A stretch of DNA of 64,000 nt from Streptomyces sp. TG1A-60 (GTDB lineage Bacteria; Actinomycetota; Actinomycetes; Streptomycetales; Streptomycetaceae), in NCBI RefSeq assembly GCF_037201975.1, contig NZ_CP147520.1, forward strand, positions 558,001 to 622,000, in the 5' to 3' direction. Below are positions 16,808-26,344 of this stretch, piece after piece. The notes under the pieces were generated by a model. The model searched no databases. It was not told where the DNA came from and worked only from the letters and a program-made list of their open reading frames with translations. The translations under genes were made by a program, and so were the position numbers. Positions within the stretch are counted from its first letter, which is position 1. Each line of letters starts with the position of its first letter.

Positions 16808-18321
16808 GCGGCGGCCCTCCCGGTGGCTGCGGCCATCACGGATTCCTCGGTGGCTTCGGAGCGAGGGATCTCGGCGGTGAGCCGGCCCTCGTGCATCACG
16901 AGCACGCGGTCGGCCATACCGAGGATCTCGGGCAGGTCGGAGGAGATCATCAGCACGGCCACCCCGTCGGCGGCGAGCTCGCTGAGGAGGCGGTGCACCT
17001 CGGCCTTCGTACCGACGTCGATGCCCCTGGTGGGCTCGTCGACGATCAGCACCTTCGGCGCGGTGGCGAGCCACTTGGCGAGGACGACCTTCTGCTGGTT
17101 GCCGCCGGACAAGGTGTTGACGGTGTCGGCGATCCGGGCGTACTTCACCTGGAGCCTGACCGCCCAGTCGAGGGAGCGGCTGCGCTCGGCGCCGCGGTCC
17201 ATCAGGCCGGCCTTGACGGTCGTACGGAGCCCGGTGAGGCCGATGTTCCGCTCGATGGACATGTCCATCACCAGGCCCTGGGCGCGGCGGTCCTCGGGGA
17301 CCAGGGCGAGCCCGGCGGACATGGCGGTGGAGGGGGCGCCGTTGGTGAGGGCCTTGCCGTCGATGTCGACCTCGCCCGCGTCCCAGCGGTCGATGCCGAA
17401 GACGGCGCGGGCCACCTCCGTGCGGCCGGCTCCGACGAGGCCGGCCAGGCCGACGATCTCGCCGCGCCGGACGTCGAAGGAGACGTCGGTGAAGACGCCC
17501 TCGCGGGTCAACCGGCGTACGCTGAGCGCGACTTCGCCCGGCTCGACCTCCTGCTTGGGGTACAGCTCGTCGAGGTCGCGGCCGACCATGCGGCGGACCA
17601 GGTCGTCCTCGGTCATGCCGTCGACCGGCTCGCTGGAGATCCAGGCACCGTCGCGAAGGGTGGTGACCCGCTGGCAGATCTGGAAGATCTCCTCCAGGCG
17701 GTGGGAGATGAACAGGACCGCGGAGCCCTGCTCGCGCAGGGTGCGGACGACACCGAAGAGCCGGGCCACCTCGCTGCCGGTGAGGGCCGCCGTCGGCTCG
17801 TCCATGATCAGGACGCGGGCGTCGAAGGAGAGCGCCTTGGCGATCTCGACGATCTGCTGGTCGGCGATGGACAGGCCGCGCGCCGGGCGGTCGGGGTCGA
17901 GTTCGACACCGAGCCGCCGCATCAGCGCGAGGGTCGCCGCGTGGGTGGCCCTGTGGTCGATTCGGCCGAGGGCGCGCCGGGGCTGGCGGCCCATGAAGAT
18001 GTTCTCGGCGATCGACAGGTCGGGGAAGAGCGTGGGCTCCTGGTAGATCACGGCGATGCCCGCGTCGCGGGCGTCCGCCGGGCCGTGGAAGACCGTGGGC
18101 GCACCGTCCAGGAGCACCTGTCCGGAGTCCGGTCGGTGCACCCCGGCGAGGCTCTTGATCAGGGTCGACTTGCCCGCGCCGTTCTCCCCGGCGAGTGCGT
18201 GCACCTCGCCCGGAAACAGTTCGAGGGACACGTCCCGCAGGGCGCGCACGGCACCGAAGGACTTGGAGATGCCCTTCAACGCGAGGACGGGGGCCGGACC
18301 CGTGTCGGACCGGTGGGTCAT
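16804..18321 (-). CDS. rhaT: Rhamnose ABC transporter ATPase (double ABC domain)
   Basis: A 505-residue ATPase with two fused nucleotide-binding domains, as in sugar importers of the CUT2 class. Domain 1 has Walker [10 protein letters not shown] and Walker [11 protein letters not shown]. Domain 2 has signature [15 protein letters not shown] and Walker [14 protein letters not shown], while its Walker A region (GLVGAGRTE) is degenerate, which is usual for CUT2. It is the first gene of the minus-strand operon and lies divergent from rhaI across a 256-bp control region. Confidence 0.92.
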   Translation of the reverse strand: MTHRSDTGPAPVLALKGISKSFGAVRALRDVSLELFPGEVHALAGENGAGKSTLIKSLAGVHRPDSGQVLLDGAPTVFHGPADARDAGIAVIYQEPTLFPDLSIAENIFMGRQPRRALGRIDHRATHAATLALMRRLGVELDPDRPARGLSIADQQIVEIAKALSFDARVLIMDEPTAALTGSEVARLFGVVRTLREQGSAVLFISHRLEEIFQICQRVTTLRDGAWISSEPVDGMTEDDLVRRMVGRDLDELYPKQEVEPGEVALSVRRLTREGVFTDVSFDVRRGEIVGLAGLVGAGRTEVARAVFGIDRWDAGEVDIDGKALTNGAPSTAMSAGLALVPEDRRAQGLVMDMSIERNIGLTGLRTTVKAGLMDRGAERSRSLDWAVRLQVKYARIADTVNTLSGGNQQKVVLAKWLATAPKVLIVDEPTRGIDVGTKAEVHRLLSELAADGVAVLMISSDLPEILGMADRVLVMHEGRLTAEIPRSEATEESVMAAATGRAAA

Positions 18322-18372
18322 GGGGGCTCCTCGACGACGCCGGTGGCGGAAGGCGGGGCCCTCACTGCGTCG

Positions 18373-18429
18373 TGAAAGGTTTCAACTAGGTTGGCCGGGA
18401 CGTTAGGCACCACACGCAGGTCACGTCAA
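18373..18429 (-). promoter_or_regulatory. rhaT operon promoter with LacI-type operator
   Basis: On the minus strand a -35 TTGACG (18424-18429) and a -10 TAACGT (18400-18405) are 18 bp apart. Downstream, near the expected transcription start, lies the dyad TGAAAGGTTTCA (18373-18384). The same type of dyad lies at the divergent promoter. Confidence 0.65.
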
Positions 18430-18440
18430 TGGGTTCCGTT

Positions 18441-18453
18441 CGAAATTCTTTCG
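18441..18453. promoter_or_regulatory. Palindrome between the divergent rhamnose promoters
   Basis: CGAAATTCTTTCG has 5-bp arms around a 3-bp centre. It lies between the two promoters, so it could be an activator or auxiliary operator site. Its role is unproven. Confidence 0.4.
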
Positions 18454-18502
18454 ACAGAAGAGGTCACAACAGAGTCACGGAGAGCGGTGTCGACCAAGGG
18501 GG

Positions 18503-18550
18503 TTGACAGTCCGGCGCGCCACTCATAGTTTCCGGTGCTGAATCGTTTCA
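18503..18550 (+). promoter_or_regulatory. rhaI promoter with LacI-type operator
   Basis: A near-consensus housekeeping promoter, TTGACA (18503-18508) and TAGTTT (18526-18531), has a 17-bp spacer. The dyad TGAATCGTTTCA (18539-18550) overlaps the predicted start of transcription and differs by two bases from the dyad at the rhaT promoter. Confidence 0.75.
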
Positions 18551-18577
18551 CATATCGAAGCCGGTAGGAGCCCTGAC

Positions 18578-19738
18578 GTGACCGAGCTCGCCGCGGTGAA
18601 GGCCGCCCTCAAGACACAGGCCGTCGAGACGCCGTCGTGGGCGTACGGAAACTCCGGAACCCGCTTCAAGGTGTTCGCCCAGCCAGGTGTGCCGCGCGAC
18701 CCCTGGGAGAAGCTGGACGACGCCGGCAAGGTCCACGAGTTCACCGGCGTGGCCCCGACCGTGGCGCTGCACATCCCCTGGGACAAGGTGGACGACTACG
18801 CGGCGCTCACGATCCACGCCGAGCAGCGCGGCGTGAAGCTCGGAGCCATCAACTCCAACACCTTCCAGGACGACGACTACAAACTGGGCAGCATCTGCCA
18901 CCCGGACGCGGGGATCCGCCGCAAGGCCGTCGATCACCTGCTGGAGTGCGTCGACATCATGGACGCGACCGGGTCGCGCGACCTGAAGCTGTGGTTCGCG
19001 GACGGGACGAACTATCCCGGCCAGGACGATGTGCGTGAGCGGCAGGACCGGCTGGCCGACGGGCTGGCCGAGGTGTACGCGCGGCTCGGGGACGGGCAGC
19101 GGATGCTGCTGGAGTACAAGTTCTTCGAGCCGGCCTTCTACACGACGGACGTGCCGGACTGGGGTACGGCCTACGCCCACTGCCTGAAGCTGGGCGAGAA
19201 GGCTCAGGTGGTCGTCGACACCGGACATCACGCGCCGGGGACCAACATCGAGTTCATCGTGGCGACGCTGCTGCGCGAGGGGAAGCTCGGAGCGTTCGAC
19301 TTCAACTCGCGCTTCTACGCGGACGACGACCTGATGGTCGGGGCCGCCGATCCGTTCCAGCTGTTCCGCATCATGTACGAGGTCGTGCGTGGCGGTGGGC
19401 TCACCTCCGAGGTCGCGTTCATGCTCGACCAGTGCCACAACATCGAGGCGAAGATCCCGGCGATCATCCGGTCGGTGATGAATGTGCAGGAGGCCACGGC
19501 GAAGGCGCTTCTGGTCGACCGCGCGGCTCTCGCCGCCGCTCAGCGCTCCGGTGACGTGCTCGGGGCGAACGCGGTGCTGATGGACGCGTACAACACGGAT
19601 GTGCGGCCGTTGCTTCGCGAGGTGCGCGAGGAGATGGGGCTGGACCCCGACCCGATCGCCGCCTACCACGCCTCTGGCTGGGCCTCGAAGATCGTCGAGG
19701 AGCGGGTCGGTGGCGAGCAGGCGGGCTGGGGGGCGTGA
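18578..19738 (+). CDS. rhaI: L-rhamnose isomerase
   Basis: A 386-residue TIM-barrel isomerase converting L-rhamnose to L-rhamnulose. Diagnostic segments are [57 protein letters not shown] and [19 protein letters not shown]. These supply the metal-binding Glu, Asp and His residues. The size fits the actinobacterial/rhizobial RhaI type rather than the longer E. coli RhaA. The GTG start follows GTAGGAG. It is the first gene of the plus-strand catabolic operon. Confidence 0.92.
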   Translation: MTELAAVKAALKTQAVETPSWAYGNSGTRFKVFAQPGVPRDPWEKLDDAGKVHEFTGVAPTVALHIPWDKVDDYAALTIHAEQRGVKLGAINSNTFQDDDYKLGSICHPDAGIRRKAVDHLLECVDIMDATGSRDLKLWFADGTNYPGQDDVRERQDRLADGLAEVYARLGDGQRMLLEYKFFEPAFYTTDVPDWGTAYAHCLKLGEKAQVVVDTGHHAPGTNIEFIVATLLREGKLGAFDFNSRFYADDDLMVGAADPFQLFRIMYEVVRGGGLTSEVAFMLDQCHNIEAKIPAIIRSVMNVQEATAKALLVDRAALAAAQRSGDVLGANAVLMDAYNTDVRPLLREVREEMGLDPDPIAAYHASGWASKIVEERVGGEQAGWGA

Positions 19739-19785
19739 GCCGCTGCTTCTCGTCCGCCGGGTGACTTCCGGTCGCAGACCGCGGG

Positions 19786-19847
19786 CCGTTCGCGGCTGGT
19801 CCCGCCCGCACGGCAAGGCCGCATATCGGTACAGCCCCGCACCCCCG
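19786..19847 (+). repeat. Intergenic palindromic repeat, copy 3
   Basis: A degenerate member of the family at 58-128: GCGGCTGGTCCCGCCCGCACGG, then GGCCGCATATCGGTACAGCC and CCGCACCCCC. It lies in the rhaI-aldolase gap. Confidence 0.55.
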
Positions 19848-19895
19848 TCTCTCGCATCCCCTGGTTACGAACGTCACCGTAAGGATTGATCTCGC

Positions 19896-21935
19896 ATGGC
19901 AACCCATCCCGAAGCCGCTGCCCTTCTCGCCCGGTCGCGTCGGCTCGGCGCCGACCCCCGGAACACCAACTACGCCGGTGGCAACGCCTCCGCCAAGGGG
20001 ACCGACACCGACCCCGTCACCGGGGGTGACGTGGAGCTGATGTGGGTGAAGGGGTCCGGAGGCGACCTCGGGACACTCACCGAAGCCGGTCTCGCGGTGC
20101 TGCGGCTGGACCGGATGCGGGCGCTCGTCGAGGTGTATCCGGGCGTCGAGCGCGAGGACGAGATGGTCGCCGCCTTCGACTACTGCCTCCATGGGAAGGG
20201 TGGGGCGGCTCCGTCCATCGACACCGCCATGCACGGGCTGGTGGACGCGGCTCACGTCGATCACCTGCACCCGGACTCCGGCATCGCGCTGGCCTGTGCG
20301 GCCGACGGGGAGAAGCTGACCGCCGAGTGTTTCGGGGACAGTGTGGTGTGGGTGCCGTGGCGGCGGCCGGGGTTCCAGCTGGGGCTTGACATCGCGGCGG
20401 TCAAGCGGGAGAACCCGCAGGCCGTCGGGTGCGTGCTGGGCGGGCACGGGATCACTGCCTGGGGTGACACCGCCGAGGAGTGCGAGAAGAACTCGCTGCA
20501 CATCATCCGGACCGCCGAGCGGTTCCTCGTCGAGCGGGGGAAGGCGGAGCCGTTCGGGCCCGTCATCGAGGGGTACGGGGCGCTGGCGGCCCCGCAGCGC
20601 CGGGAGCGGGCGGCCTCGCTGGCGCCGCACGTCCGGGCCATCGCCTCGCAGGACAAGGCGCAGGTCGGGCACTTCACCGACTCGGATGTCGTCCTCGACT
20701 TCCTGGCGAGTGCGGAGCACCCGCGGCTCGCCGCGCTCGGTACTTCCTGCCCGGACCACTTCCTGCGTACGAAGGTCCGGCCGCTCGTCCTCGATCTGCC
20801 GCCCTCGGCCGATCTGGACTCGGCGATCGCCCGGCTGAAGGAGCTGCACGCCGAGTACCGGGAGGAGTACGCCGCCTACTACCAGCGGCACGCCGAGCCC
20901 GACTCCCCCGCGATGCGCGGCGCCGACCCGGCGATCGTGCTGGTCCCCGGTGTGGGCATGTTCAGCTTCGGCAAGGACAAGCAGACCGCGCGGGTGGCCG
21001 GCGAGTTCTACGTCAACGCGATCAACGTGATGCGGGGCGCCGAGGCGATGTCGACGTACGCGCCGATCGAGGAGTCGGAGAAGTTCCGCATCGAGTACTG
21101 GGCGCTGGAGGAGGCCAAACTCCAGCGGATGCCGAGGCCGAAGCCGCTCGCGACGCGGGTCGCGCTGGTCACGGGTGCGGGAAGCGGGATCGGGAAGGCC
21201 ATCGCGCACCGGCTGGTCGCCGAGGGCGCCTGTGTCGTCGTCGCCGATCTGAACGCGGAGAACGCCGCCGCCGTCGCCGAGGAGCTGGGCGGGGCCGACA
21301 GGGCCGTCGCCGTGACCGTCGACGTGACGGACGAGGGGCGGATCGCTGAGGCCTTCAAAGCCGCCGCGCTGGCCTTCGGTGGTGTCGATCTCGTCGTCAA
21401 CAACGCGGGCATCTCGATCTCGAAGCCGCTGCTGGAGACGTCGGCGAAGGACTGGGACCTTCAGCACGACATCATGGCGCGGGGTTCGTTCCTGGTGTCG
21501 CGCGAGGCGGCGCGGATGATGATCGCGCAGGGGCTGGGCGGCGACATCGTCTACATCGCCTCGAAGAACGCCGTCTTCGCCGGGCCCAACAACATCGCCT
21601 ACTCCGCCACCAAGGCCGACCAGGCGCACCAGGTGCGGCTGCTGGCCGCCGAGCTGGGCGCGCACGGCATCCGCGTCAACGGGGTCAACCCCGACGGTGT
21701 GGTGCGCGGCTCGGGGATCTTCGCCGCCGGCTGGGGTGCCCAGCGCGCGGCGACCTACGGGATCGAGGAGGAGAAGCTGGGCGAGTTCTACGCGCAGCGG
21801 ACCATCCTGAAGCGTGAGGTGCTGCCGGAGCACGTGGCGAACGCGGTGTTCGCGCTGACGGGCGGGGAGCTGACGCACACCACCGGCCTGCATGTCCCGG
21901 TCGACGCCGGCGTGGCAGCCGCCTTCCTCCGATGA
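19896..21935 (+). CDS. rhaEW: Bifunctional rhamnulose-1-phosphate aldolase / short-chain dehydrogenase
   Basis: A 679-residue fusion. Residues about 1-400 form a class II aldolase/adducin domain with ARSRRLGADPRNTNYAGGNAS, MWVKGSGGDL and the metal-binding DHLHPDS. Residues about 415-679 form a classical SDR with TGAGSGIGKA, NNAGISIS and the catalytic YSATK. The family cleaves L-rhamnulose 1-phosphate to DHAP and L-lactaldehyde, and the SDR part is reported to oxidise lactaldehyde to L-lactate. Lactate use genes follow directly, which supports that second step. The ATG has AAGGA upstream, and the next gene overlaps by 4 bp. Confidence 0.92.
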   Translation: MATHPEAAALLARSRRLGADPRNTNYAGGNASAKGTDTDPVTGGDVELMWVKGSGGDLGTLTEAGLAVLRLDRMRALVEVYPGVEREDEMVAAFDYCLHGKGGAAPSIDTAMHGLVDAAHVDHLHPDSGIALACAADGEKLTAECFGDSVVWVPWRRPGFQLGLDIAAVKRENPQAVGCVLGGHGITAWGDTAEECEKNSLHIIRTAERFLVERGKAEPFGPVIEGYGALAAPQRRERAASLAPHVRAIASQDKAQVGHFTDSDVVLDFLASAEHPRLAALGTSCPDHFLRTKVRPLVLDLPPSADLDSAIARLKELHAEYREEYAAYYQRHAEPDSPAMRGADPAIVLVPGVGMFSFGKDKQTARVAGEFYVNAINVMRGAEAMSTYAPIEESEKFRIEYWALEEAKLQRMPRPKPLATRVALVTGAGSGIGKAIAHRLVAEGACVVVADLNAENAAAVAEELGGADRAVAVTVDVTDEGRIAEAFKAAALAFGGVDLVVNNAGISISKPLLETSAKDWDLQHDIMARGSFLVSREAARMMIAQGLGGDIVYIASKNAVFAGPNNIAYSATKADQAHQVRLLAAELGAHGIRVNGVNPDGVVRGSGIFAAGWGAQRAATYGIEEEKLGEFYAQRTILKREVLPEHVANAVFALTGGELTHTTGLHVPVDAGVAAAFLR

Positions 21936-23380
21936 GCGGGCCCGTGAAGTCGTACGCGGCGGTCGACCTCGGCGCGTCCAGCGGGCGTGTCATGGTCGGC
22001 CGCGTGGGCCGGGACTCGCTGGCGCTGGCCGAGGCCCACCGCTTCCCGAACCGGCCGGTGCGGACGCCCGAAGGGCTGCGCTGGGATGTGCTCGCGCTGT
22101 ACGCGGGGGTGCTCGACGGGCTGGGGGCGGCAGGGCAGGTCGACTCCGTGGGCATCGACAGCTGGGCCGTCGACTACGGGCTGCTGGACGCCGACGGTGC
22201 CCTGCTCGGCAACCCGGTGCACTACCGGGACACCCGTACCGAGGGCGTCGCGGAGAAGGTGTGGGCCACCGTCCCCGCCGCCGAGCTGTACGCGGCGACC
22301 GGGTCGCAGTACGCGCCCTTCAACACGCTGTACCAACTGGTCGCCGCCCGCTCGTCCGCTCAACTGGCGTACGCCAGGAGGCTGTTGCTCATCCCCGATC
22401 TGCTGACGTACTGGCTGACCGGCGAGGCGGGCACCGAGCTGACCAATGCCTCGACGACGCAGCTGATCGATCCGCGGACGCGCGACTGGTCCTACGACGT
22501 GGCGGCGCGGCTCGGTGTGGACCTGGAGCTGTTCGCGCCGCTGCGCCGGCCCGGGGACCCGGCGGGGCTGCTGCGGCCGGAGGTACTGGCGGAAACCGGG
22601 CTGACCGGGCCCGTCCCGGTGACCACGGTCGGGTCGCACGACACCGCTTCGGCGGTGGCGGCCGTCCCGGCCACCGGTGAGCGCTTCGCGTACATCTGCA
22701 CCGGCACCTGGTCGCTGGCCGGCCTGGAGCTGGACGCGCCGGTGCTGACCGAGGCGAGCCGGGCGGCCAACTTCACCAATGAGCTGGGGCTGGACGGCAC
22801 GGTCCGCCATCTGCGGAACATCATGGGGCTGTGGCTGCTCCAGGAGTGCGTGCGGGAGTGGGGGGACCCGGATCTGGGCGAGCTGCTGCGCGCCGCGGCC
22901 GGGGTGCCCGCGCTGCGGTCGGTCGTGGACGCCGGGGACTCGGCGTTCCTCGCGCCCGGCCGGATGCCCGGGCGGATCGCCGAGGCGTGCCGGGAGTCTG
23001 GGCAGCCTGTGCCCTCCTCCCCCGCCGAGACCACCCGCTGCATCCTCGACTCGCTGGCGCTCGCCCACCGGCGGGCCGTCACCGAGGCCCAGGCCCTCGC
23101 GGACCATCCCGTCGACGTCGTCCACATCGTCGGCGGAGGCACCCGCAACGCCCTGCTCTGCCAGCTCACCGCCGACGCCTGCGGGCTGCCGGTGGTGGCG
23201 GGACCGGCGGAGGCGGCGGCCCTGGGCAACGTCCTCGTCCAGGCCCGTACCCACGGCCTGGTGGGCGACCGTGACTCGATGCGTCGGCTGCTCGCCCGCA
23301 CCCAGCCGCTGGCGCGGTACGAGCCGCAGGGCGACCCGGCGGCCTGGCGGGCGGCGGAGGCCCGGCTCACCGACCGGTGA
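21932..23380 (+). CDS. rhaB: L-rhamnulokinase
   Basis: A 482-residue FGGY-family sugar kinase that phosphorylates L-rhamnulose at C1. It shows the phosphate-1 loop AAVDLGASSGRVMVG, the substrate motif DSWAVDYGLLD, VGSHDTASAVAAVPA, the adenosine segment CTGTWSLAGLEL and VHIVGGGTRNALLCQL. ATGA overlap with the aldolase gene indicates translational coupling. Length and motifs are normal for RhaB. Confidence 0.93.
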   Translation: MSGPVKSYAAVDLGASSGRVMVGRVGRDSLALAEAHRFPNRPVRTPEGLRWDVLALYAGVLDGLGAAGQVDSVGIDSWAVDYGLLDADGALLGNPVHYRDTRTEGVAEKVWATVPAAELYAATGSQYAPFNTLYQLVAARSSAQLAYARRLLLIPDLLTYWLTGEAGTELTNASTTQLIDPRTRDWSYDVAARLGVDLELFAPLRRPGDPAGLLRPEVLAETGLTGPVPVTTVGSHDTASAVAAVPATGERFAYICTGTWSLAGLELDAPVLTEASRAANFTNELGLDGTVRHLRNIMGLWLLQECVREWGDPDLGELLRAAAGVPALRSVVDAGDSAFLAPGRMPGRIAEACRESGQPVPSSPAETTRCILDSLALAHRRAVTEAQALADHPVDVVHIVGGGTRNALLCQLTADACGLPVVAGPAEAAALGNVLVQARTHGLVGDRDSMRRLLARTQPLARYEPQGDPAAWRAAEARLTDR

Positions 23381-23455
23381 GGGGGGCCTCTCGCTCTACC
23401 CCGTACACGCGTCGTACTCTGCATCCATCCGATGACCGACCCACGAGGAGCCGCG

Positions 23456-24211
23456 ATGCGTGTCGCTCTGTTCCTGACCTGTGTCAACGACACGCTCTAT
23501 CCGGACACCGGCCGTGCCGTGGTGAAACTACTGACCAGGATGGGCGTGGACGTCGACTTCCCGATGAGCCAGACGTGCTGCGGGCAGGCGCACTACAACA
23601 CCGGATACCGGCGTGAGGCCGAGCCGCTGGCCCGGCAGTTCTCCGATGTATTCCGGGACTACGAGGCGATCGTGACGCCGTCCGGGTCGTGCGGGGCCAT
23701 GGTGAGGGAGCTGTATCCCCGGATGGGTGAGCGGGCCCGGGCCGAGGGGCGCGGGGAGACCCTCGCGCGGACACTGGCGCCGGTCGTGCCGAAGACGTAC
23801 GAGCTGACCGAGTTCCTGGTGGACGTGCTGGGCGTGACGGACGTCGGCGCGTACTACCCGCACAAGGTGACGTACCACCCCACCTGCCACGGCCTGCGGA
23901 GTCTCGGCCTGGGCGAGCGCCCTCGGCGGCTGCTCCAGGCGGTGAAGGGGCTGGAGCTGGTGGAGCTGCCCGGCGCGGACGAGTGCTGTGGCTTCGGCGG
24001 TACGTTCGCCGTGAAGAACCCCGATGTCTCGGCGGCGATGGGCGCGGACAAGGTGCGCAACGCCGAGTCGACGGGCGCCGAGGTGCTGTGCGCGGCCGAC
24101 AACTCGTGTCTCCTGCACATCGGCGGCACGATGACCCGGCTGCGCACGGCCGTACGGCCCGTCCACATCGCGGAAATCCTGGCGAGCACGGAAGAGGAGC
24201 CGCAGGCATGA
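23456..24211 (+). CDS. lutA: Lactate utilisation protein A, (Fe-S)-binding
   Basis: A 251-residue CCG-domain protein. Two Cys-rich (CCG) motifs are present: MSQTCCGQAHYNTGYR with an upstream partner, and HPTCHGLR with ADECCGFGGTFAVKN. Together with LutB and LutC it forms the membrane-associated complex that oxidises L-lactate to pyruvate. ATG 23456 is preferred over 23432 because GAGGAG lies just upstream. It is 75 bp after rhaB, presumably in the same operon, and overlaps lutB by ATGA. Confidence 0.9.
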   Translation: MRVALFLTCVNDTLYPDTGRAVVKLLTRMGVDVDFPMSQTCCGQAHYNTGYRREAEPLARQFSDVFRDYEAIVTPSGSCGAMVRELYPRMGERARAEGRGETLARTLAPVVPKTYELTEFLVDVLGVTDVGAYYPHKVTYHPTCHGLRSLGLGERPRRLLQAVKGLELVELPGADECCGFGGTFAVKNPDVSAAMGADKVRNAESTGAEVLCAADNSCLLHIGGTMTRLRTAVRPVHIAEILASTEEEPQA

Positions 24212-25032
24212 GCGGGACGTTCGTCGGTATGCCGGCGTTTCCGAAGGCCGCGCACGAGGCCGTGCACAACCAGACCCTGCGCGGCAATCTGCGCCACGCC
24301 ACCCACACCATCCGCGCCAAACGCGCGAACGCCGTCGCGGAGATGCCGGACTGGGCGGCGCTGCGCGAGGCGGGCAAGCAGATCAAGGACCACACGCTCC
24401 GTCATCTCGACCGGTACCTGGTGCAGTTGGAGGAGTCGGTCACGGCGGCCGGCGGCACGGTCCACTGGGCCGCCGACGCGGACGAGGCCAACCGGATCGT
24501 GACGTATCTCGTCAAGGCGACCGGGGAGAGCGAGGTCGTCAAGATCAAGTCGATGGCCACCCAGGAGATCGGACTGAACGAGGCGCTGGAGGCCGAGGGC
24601 ATCCACGCCTACGAGACCGATCTCGCCGAGCTCATCGTGCAGTTGGGCAAGGACCGGCCCTCGCACATCCTGGTGCCGGCGATCCACCGCAACAGGGGCG
24701 AGATCCGGGACATCTTCGCGCGGGAGATGAGCGAGTGGGGCCGCCCGGCCCCCGAGGGCCTGACCGACACGCCCGCCGAGCTGGCGGAGGCGGCGCGACT
24801 GCACCTGCGGGAGAAGTTCCTGCGGGCCAAGGTCGGTGTCTGCGGCGCCAACTTCATGGTCGCCGACACCGGCACCCTGGTCGTCGTGGAGTCCGAGGGC
24901 AACGGCCGGATGTGTCTCACTCTCCCCGAGACCCTGATCTCGGTCGTCGGCATCGAGAAGATCGTGCCGACCTGGCAGGACCTGGAGGTCTTCCTCCAGA
25001 CCCTCCCCGCTCCTCCACGGCGGAGCGCATGA
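24208..25032 (+). CDS. lutB: Lactate utilisation protein B, N-terminal part (split gene)
   Basis: These 274 residues correspond to the LUD domain of LutB: FVGMPAFPKAAHEAV, HTLRHLDRYLVQLE, VKIKSMATQEIGLNEAL, HILVPAIHRNRGEIRDIF, GANFMVADTGTLVVVE. The protein ends APPRRSA just where normal LutB runs on to its ferredoxin domain. Reading one base later after the CCCC run at 25005-25008 gives RSSTAERMNPYTSTW and restores the rest of LutB. Relative to an intact gene one C seems to be missing. The stop overlaps the ATG of the second half as ATGA. It is either a frameshift (or sequencing error) or a stable two-part protein. Confidence 0.85.
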   Translation: MSGTFVGMPAFPKAAHEAVHNQTLRGNLRHATHTIRAKRANAVAEMPDWAALREAGKQIKDHTLRHLDRYLVQLEESVTAAGGTVHWAADADEANRIVTYLVKATGESEVVKIKSMATQEIGLNEALEAEGIHAYETDLAELIVQLGKDRPSHILVPAIHRNRGEIRDIFAREMSEWGRPAPEGLTDTPAELAEAARLHLREKFLRAKVGVCGANFMVADTGTLVVVESEGNGRMCLTLPETLISVVGIEKIVPTWQDLEVFLQTLPAPPRRSA

Positions 25033-25694
25033 ACCCGTACACCTCGACGTGGACGGGCACGACGGACTCCGGGACGGCTGACGGCCCACAGACCTTCCAC
25101 CTGGTTCTCCTGGACAACGGCCGCACCGACACGCTCGCCGACGAGATCGGCCGCCAGGCCCTGCGCTGCATCCGCTGCTCGGCGTGTCTCAACGTCTGCC
25201 CGGTGTACGAACGGGCGGGCGGCCACGCCTACGGCTCGGTCTACCCCGGCCCCATCGGCGCCATCCTCAGCCCTCAGCTCCGGGGCACGGCGAGCGAGAT
25301 CGACGCCTCCCTGCCGTACGCCTCGTCGCTGTGCGGAGCCTGCTACGAGGTGTGTCCCGTCGCCATCGACATTCCGGAGGTGCTGGTGCATCTGCGGGAG
25401 CGGGTCGCGCAGGGCGGCCCGGTGACGCGGAACGGCGCCAAGGTCGTCCTCAAGCCCGCGAAGGGGCACGCCGCCGAACGGGCCGCGATGCGCGCGGCGC
25501 GCTGGGCGCTGAGCCACCCCGGCGCGCTGCGCACCGGGCAGCGGCTCGCCTCCCGCACCCGCCGCTTCCATCCCCGTACGCTGCCGGGCCCCGGCAAGGC
25601 GTGGAGCGCCGACCGCGACCTCCCTTCGCTGCCGGCGGAGCCGTTCCGGGACTGGTGGCAGCGCACGAACGGCGGAAAGGACACGGACACGTGA
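25029..25694 (+). CDS. lutB: Lactate utilisation protein B, C-terminal ferredoxin part (split gene)
   Basis: These 221 residues hold the LutB 4Fe-4S domain. The two clusters are CIRCSACLNVCPVY and the later CGACYEVCPVAID, followed by VLVHLRERV and a Trp-containing tail. The first Met lies in the overlap with the LUD-domain half, with GGCGGAG upstream, so it could be translated by re-initiation. In other LutB proteins this segment is continuous with the LUD domain. The GTGA overlap with lutC continues the tight operon spacing. Confidence 0.85.
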   Translation: MNPYTSTWTGTTDSGTADGPQTFHLVLLDNGRTDTLADEIGRQALRCIRCSACLNVCPVYERAGGHAYGSVYPGPIGAILSPQLRGTASEIDASLPYASSLCGACYEVCPVAIDIPEVLVHLRERVAQGGPVTRNGAKVVLKPAKGHAAERAAMRAARWALSHPGALRTGQRLASRTRRFHPRTLPGPGKAWSADRDLPSLPAEPFRDWWQRTNGGKDTDT

Positions 25695-26344
25695 GCAGCA
25701 GGGATCTGATCCTGGGCCGGGTGCGGCGCGCCCTCGCCGACGTACCACGGGACGACACGCCGTACGAACAGGCGGTTCAGCGGGACTATCTCCGCGAGCA
25801 CGGTGAGCGGGGCGTCGCGGAGACGGTGGAGCTGCTGGCGGAGAATCTGGCGGACTACCGGGCGATCGTGCACCGCACGGACGCCGACGGGCTCGCCGGG
25901 GTCGTCGCCGGACTGCTGCGCACGCACGGCTCGAAGACGGTGCTGACTCCGCCGGGGCTGCGTTCGCGGTGGCTGGCGGCGGCCGAGGTGACGCGGGTGC
26001 CGGATCGTGCGGAGAGCACCGCGCGGGAGCTGGACCGGGTCGACAGCGTCGTCACCGCCTGCGCCCTCGCGATCGCCGAGACCGGCACGATCGTGCTGGA
26101 CGGCTCCCCCGACCAGGGACGGCGCCGGATCACGCTTGTGCCCGACCACCACATCTGCGTCGTACGCGTACCGGAACAGGTGGTGTCCTCCGTCCCTCAG
26201 GGCCTCGAACGGCTCGACCCGACACGCCCGTTGACCTGGATCTCCGGCCCGTCCGCCACCAGCGACATCGAGCTGGACCGGGTGGAGGGCGTGCATGGTC
26301 CGCGCACCCTGGAGGTGGTGCTGGTGACCGGGAGCGACGACTGA
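25691..26344 (+). CDS. lutC: Lactate utilisation protein C
   Basis: A 217-residue LUD-domain protein: ILGRVRRALADVP, YRAIVHRTDADGLAGVV, VTACALAIAETGTIVLDGSPDQGRR, ITLVPDHHICVVR and TWISGPSATSDIELDRVEGVHGPR. The last motif is typical of LutC. The GTG start overlaps the previous stop. It is the final gene of the rhaI-lutC transcription unit by spacing. Confidence 0.92.
   Translation: MSSRDLILGRVRRALADVPRDDTPYEQAVQRDYLREHGERGVAETVELLAENLADYRAIVHRTDADGLAGVVAGLLRTHGSKTVLTPPGLRSRWLAAAEVTRVPDRAESTARELDRVDSVVTACALAIAETGTIVLDGSPDQGRRRITLVPDHHICVVRVPEQVVSSVPQGLERLDPTRPLTWISGPSATSDIELDRVEGVHGPRTLEVVLVTGSDD

Noticed and set aside
14659..18046. Long plus-strand frames opposite the rha transporter genes
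   Set aside because: They are antisense shadows with Gly/Arg/Asp-rich sequence and no motifs.
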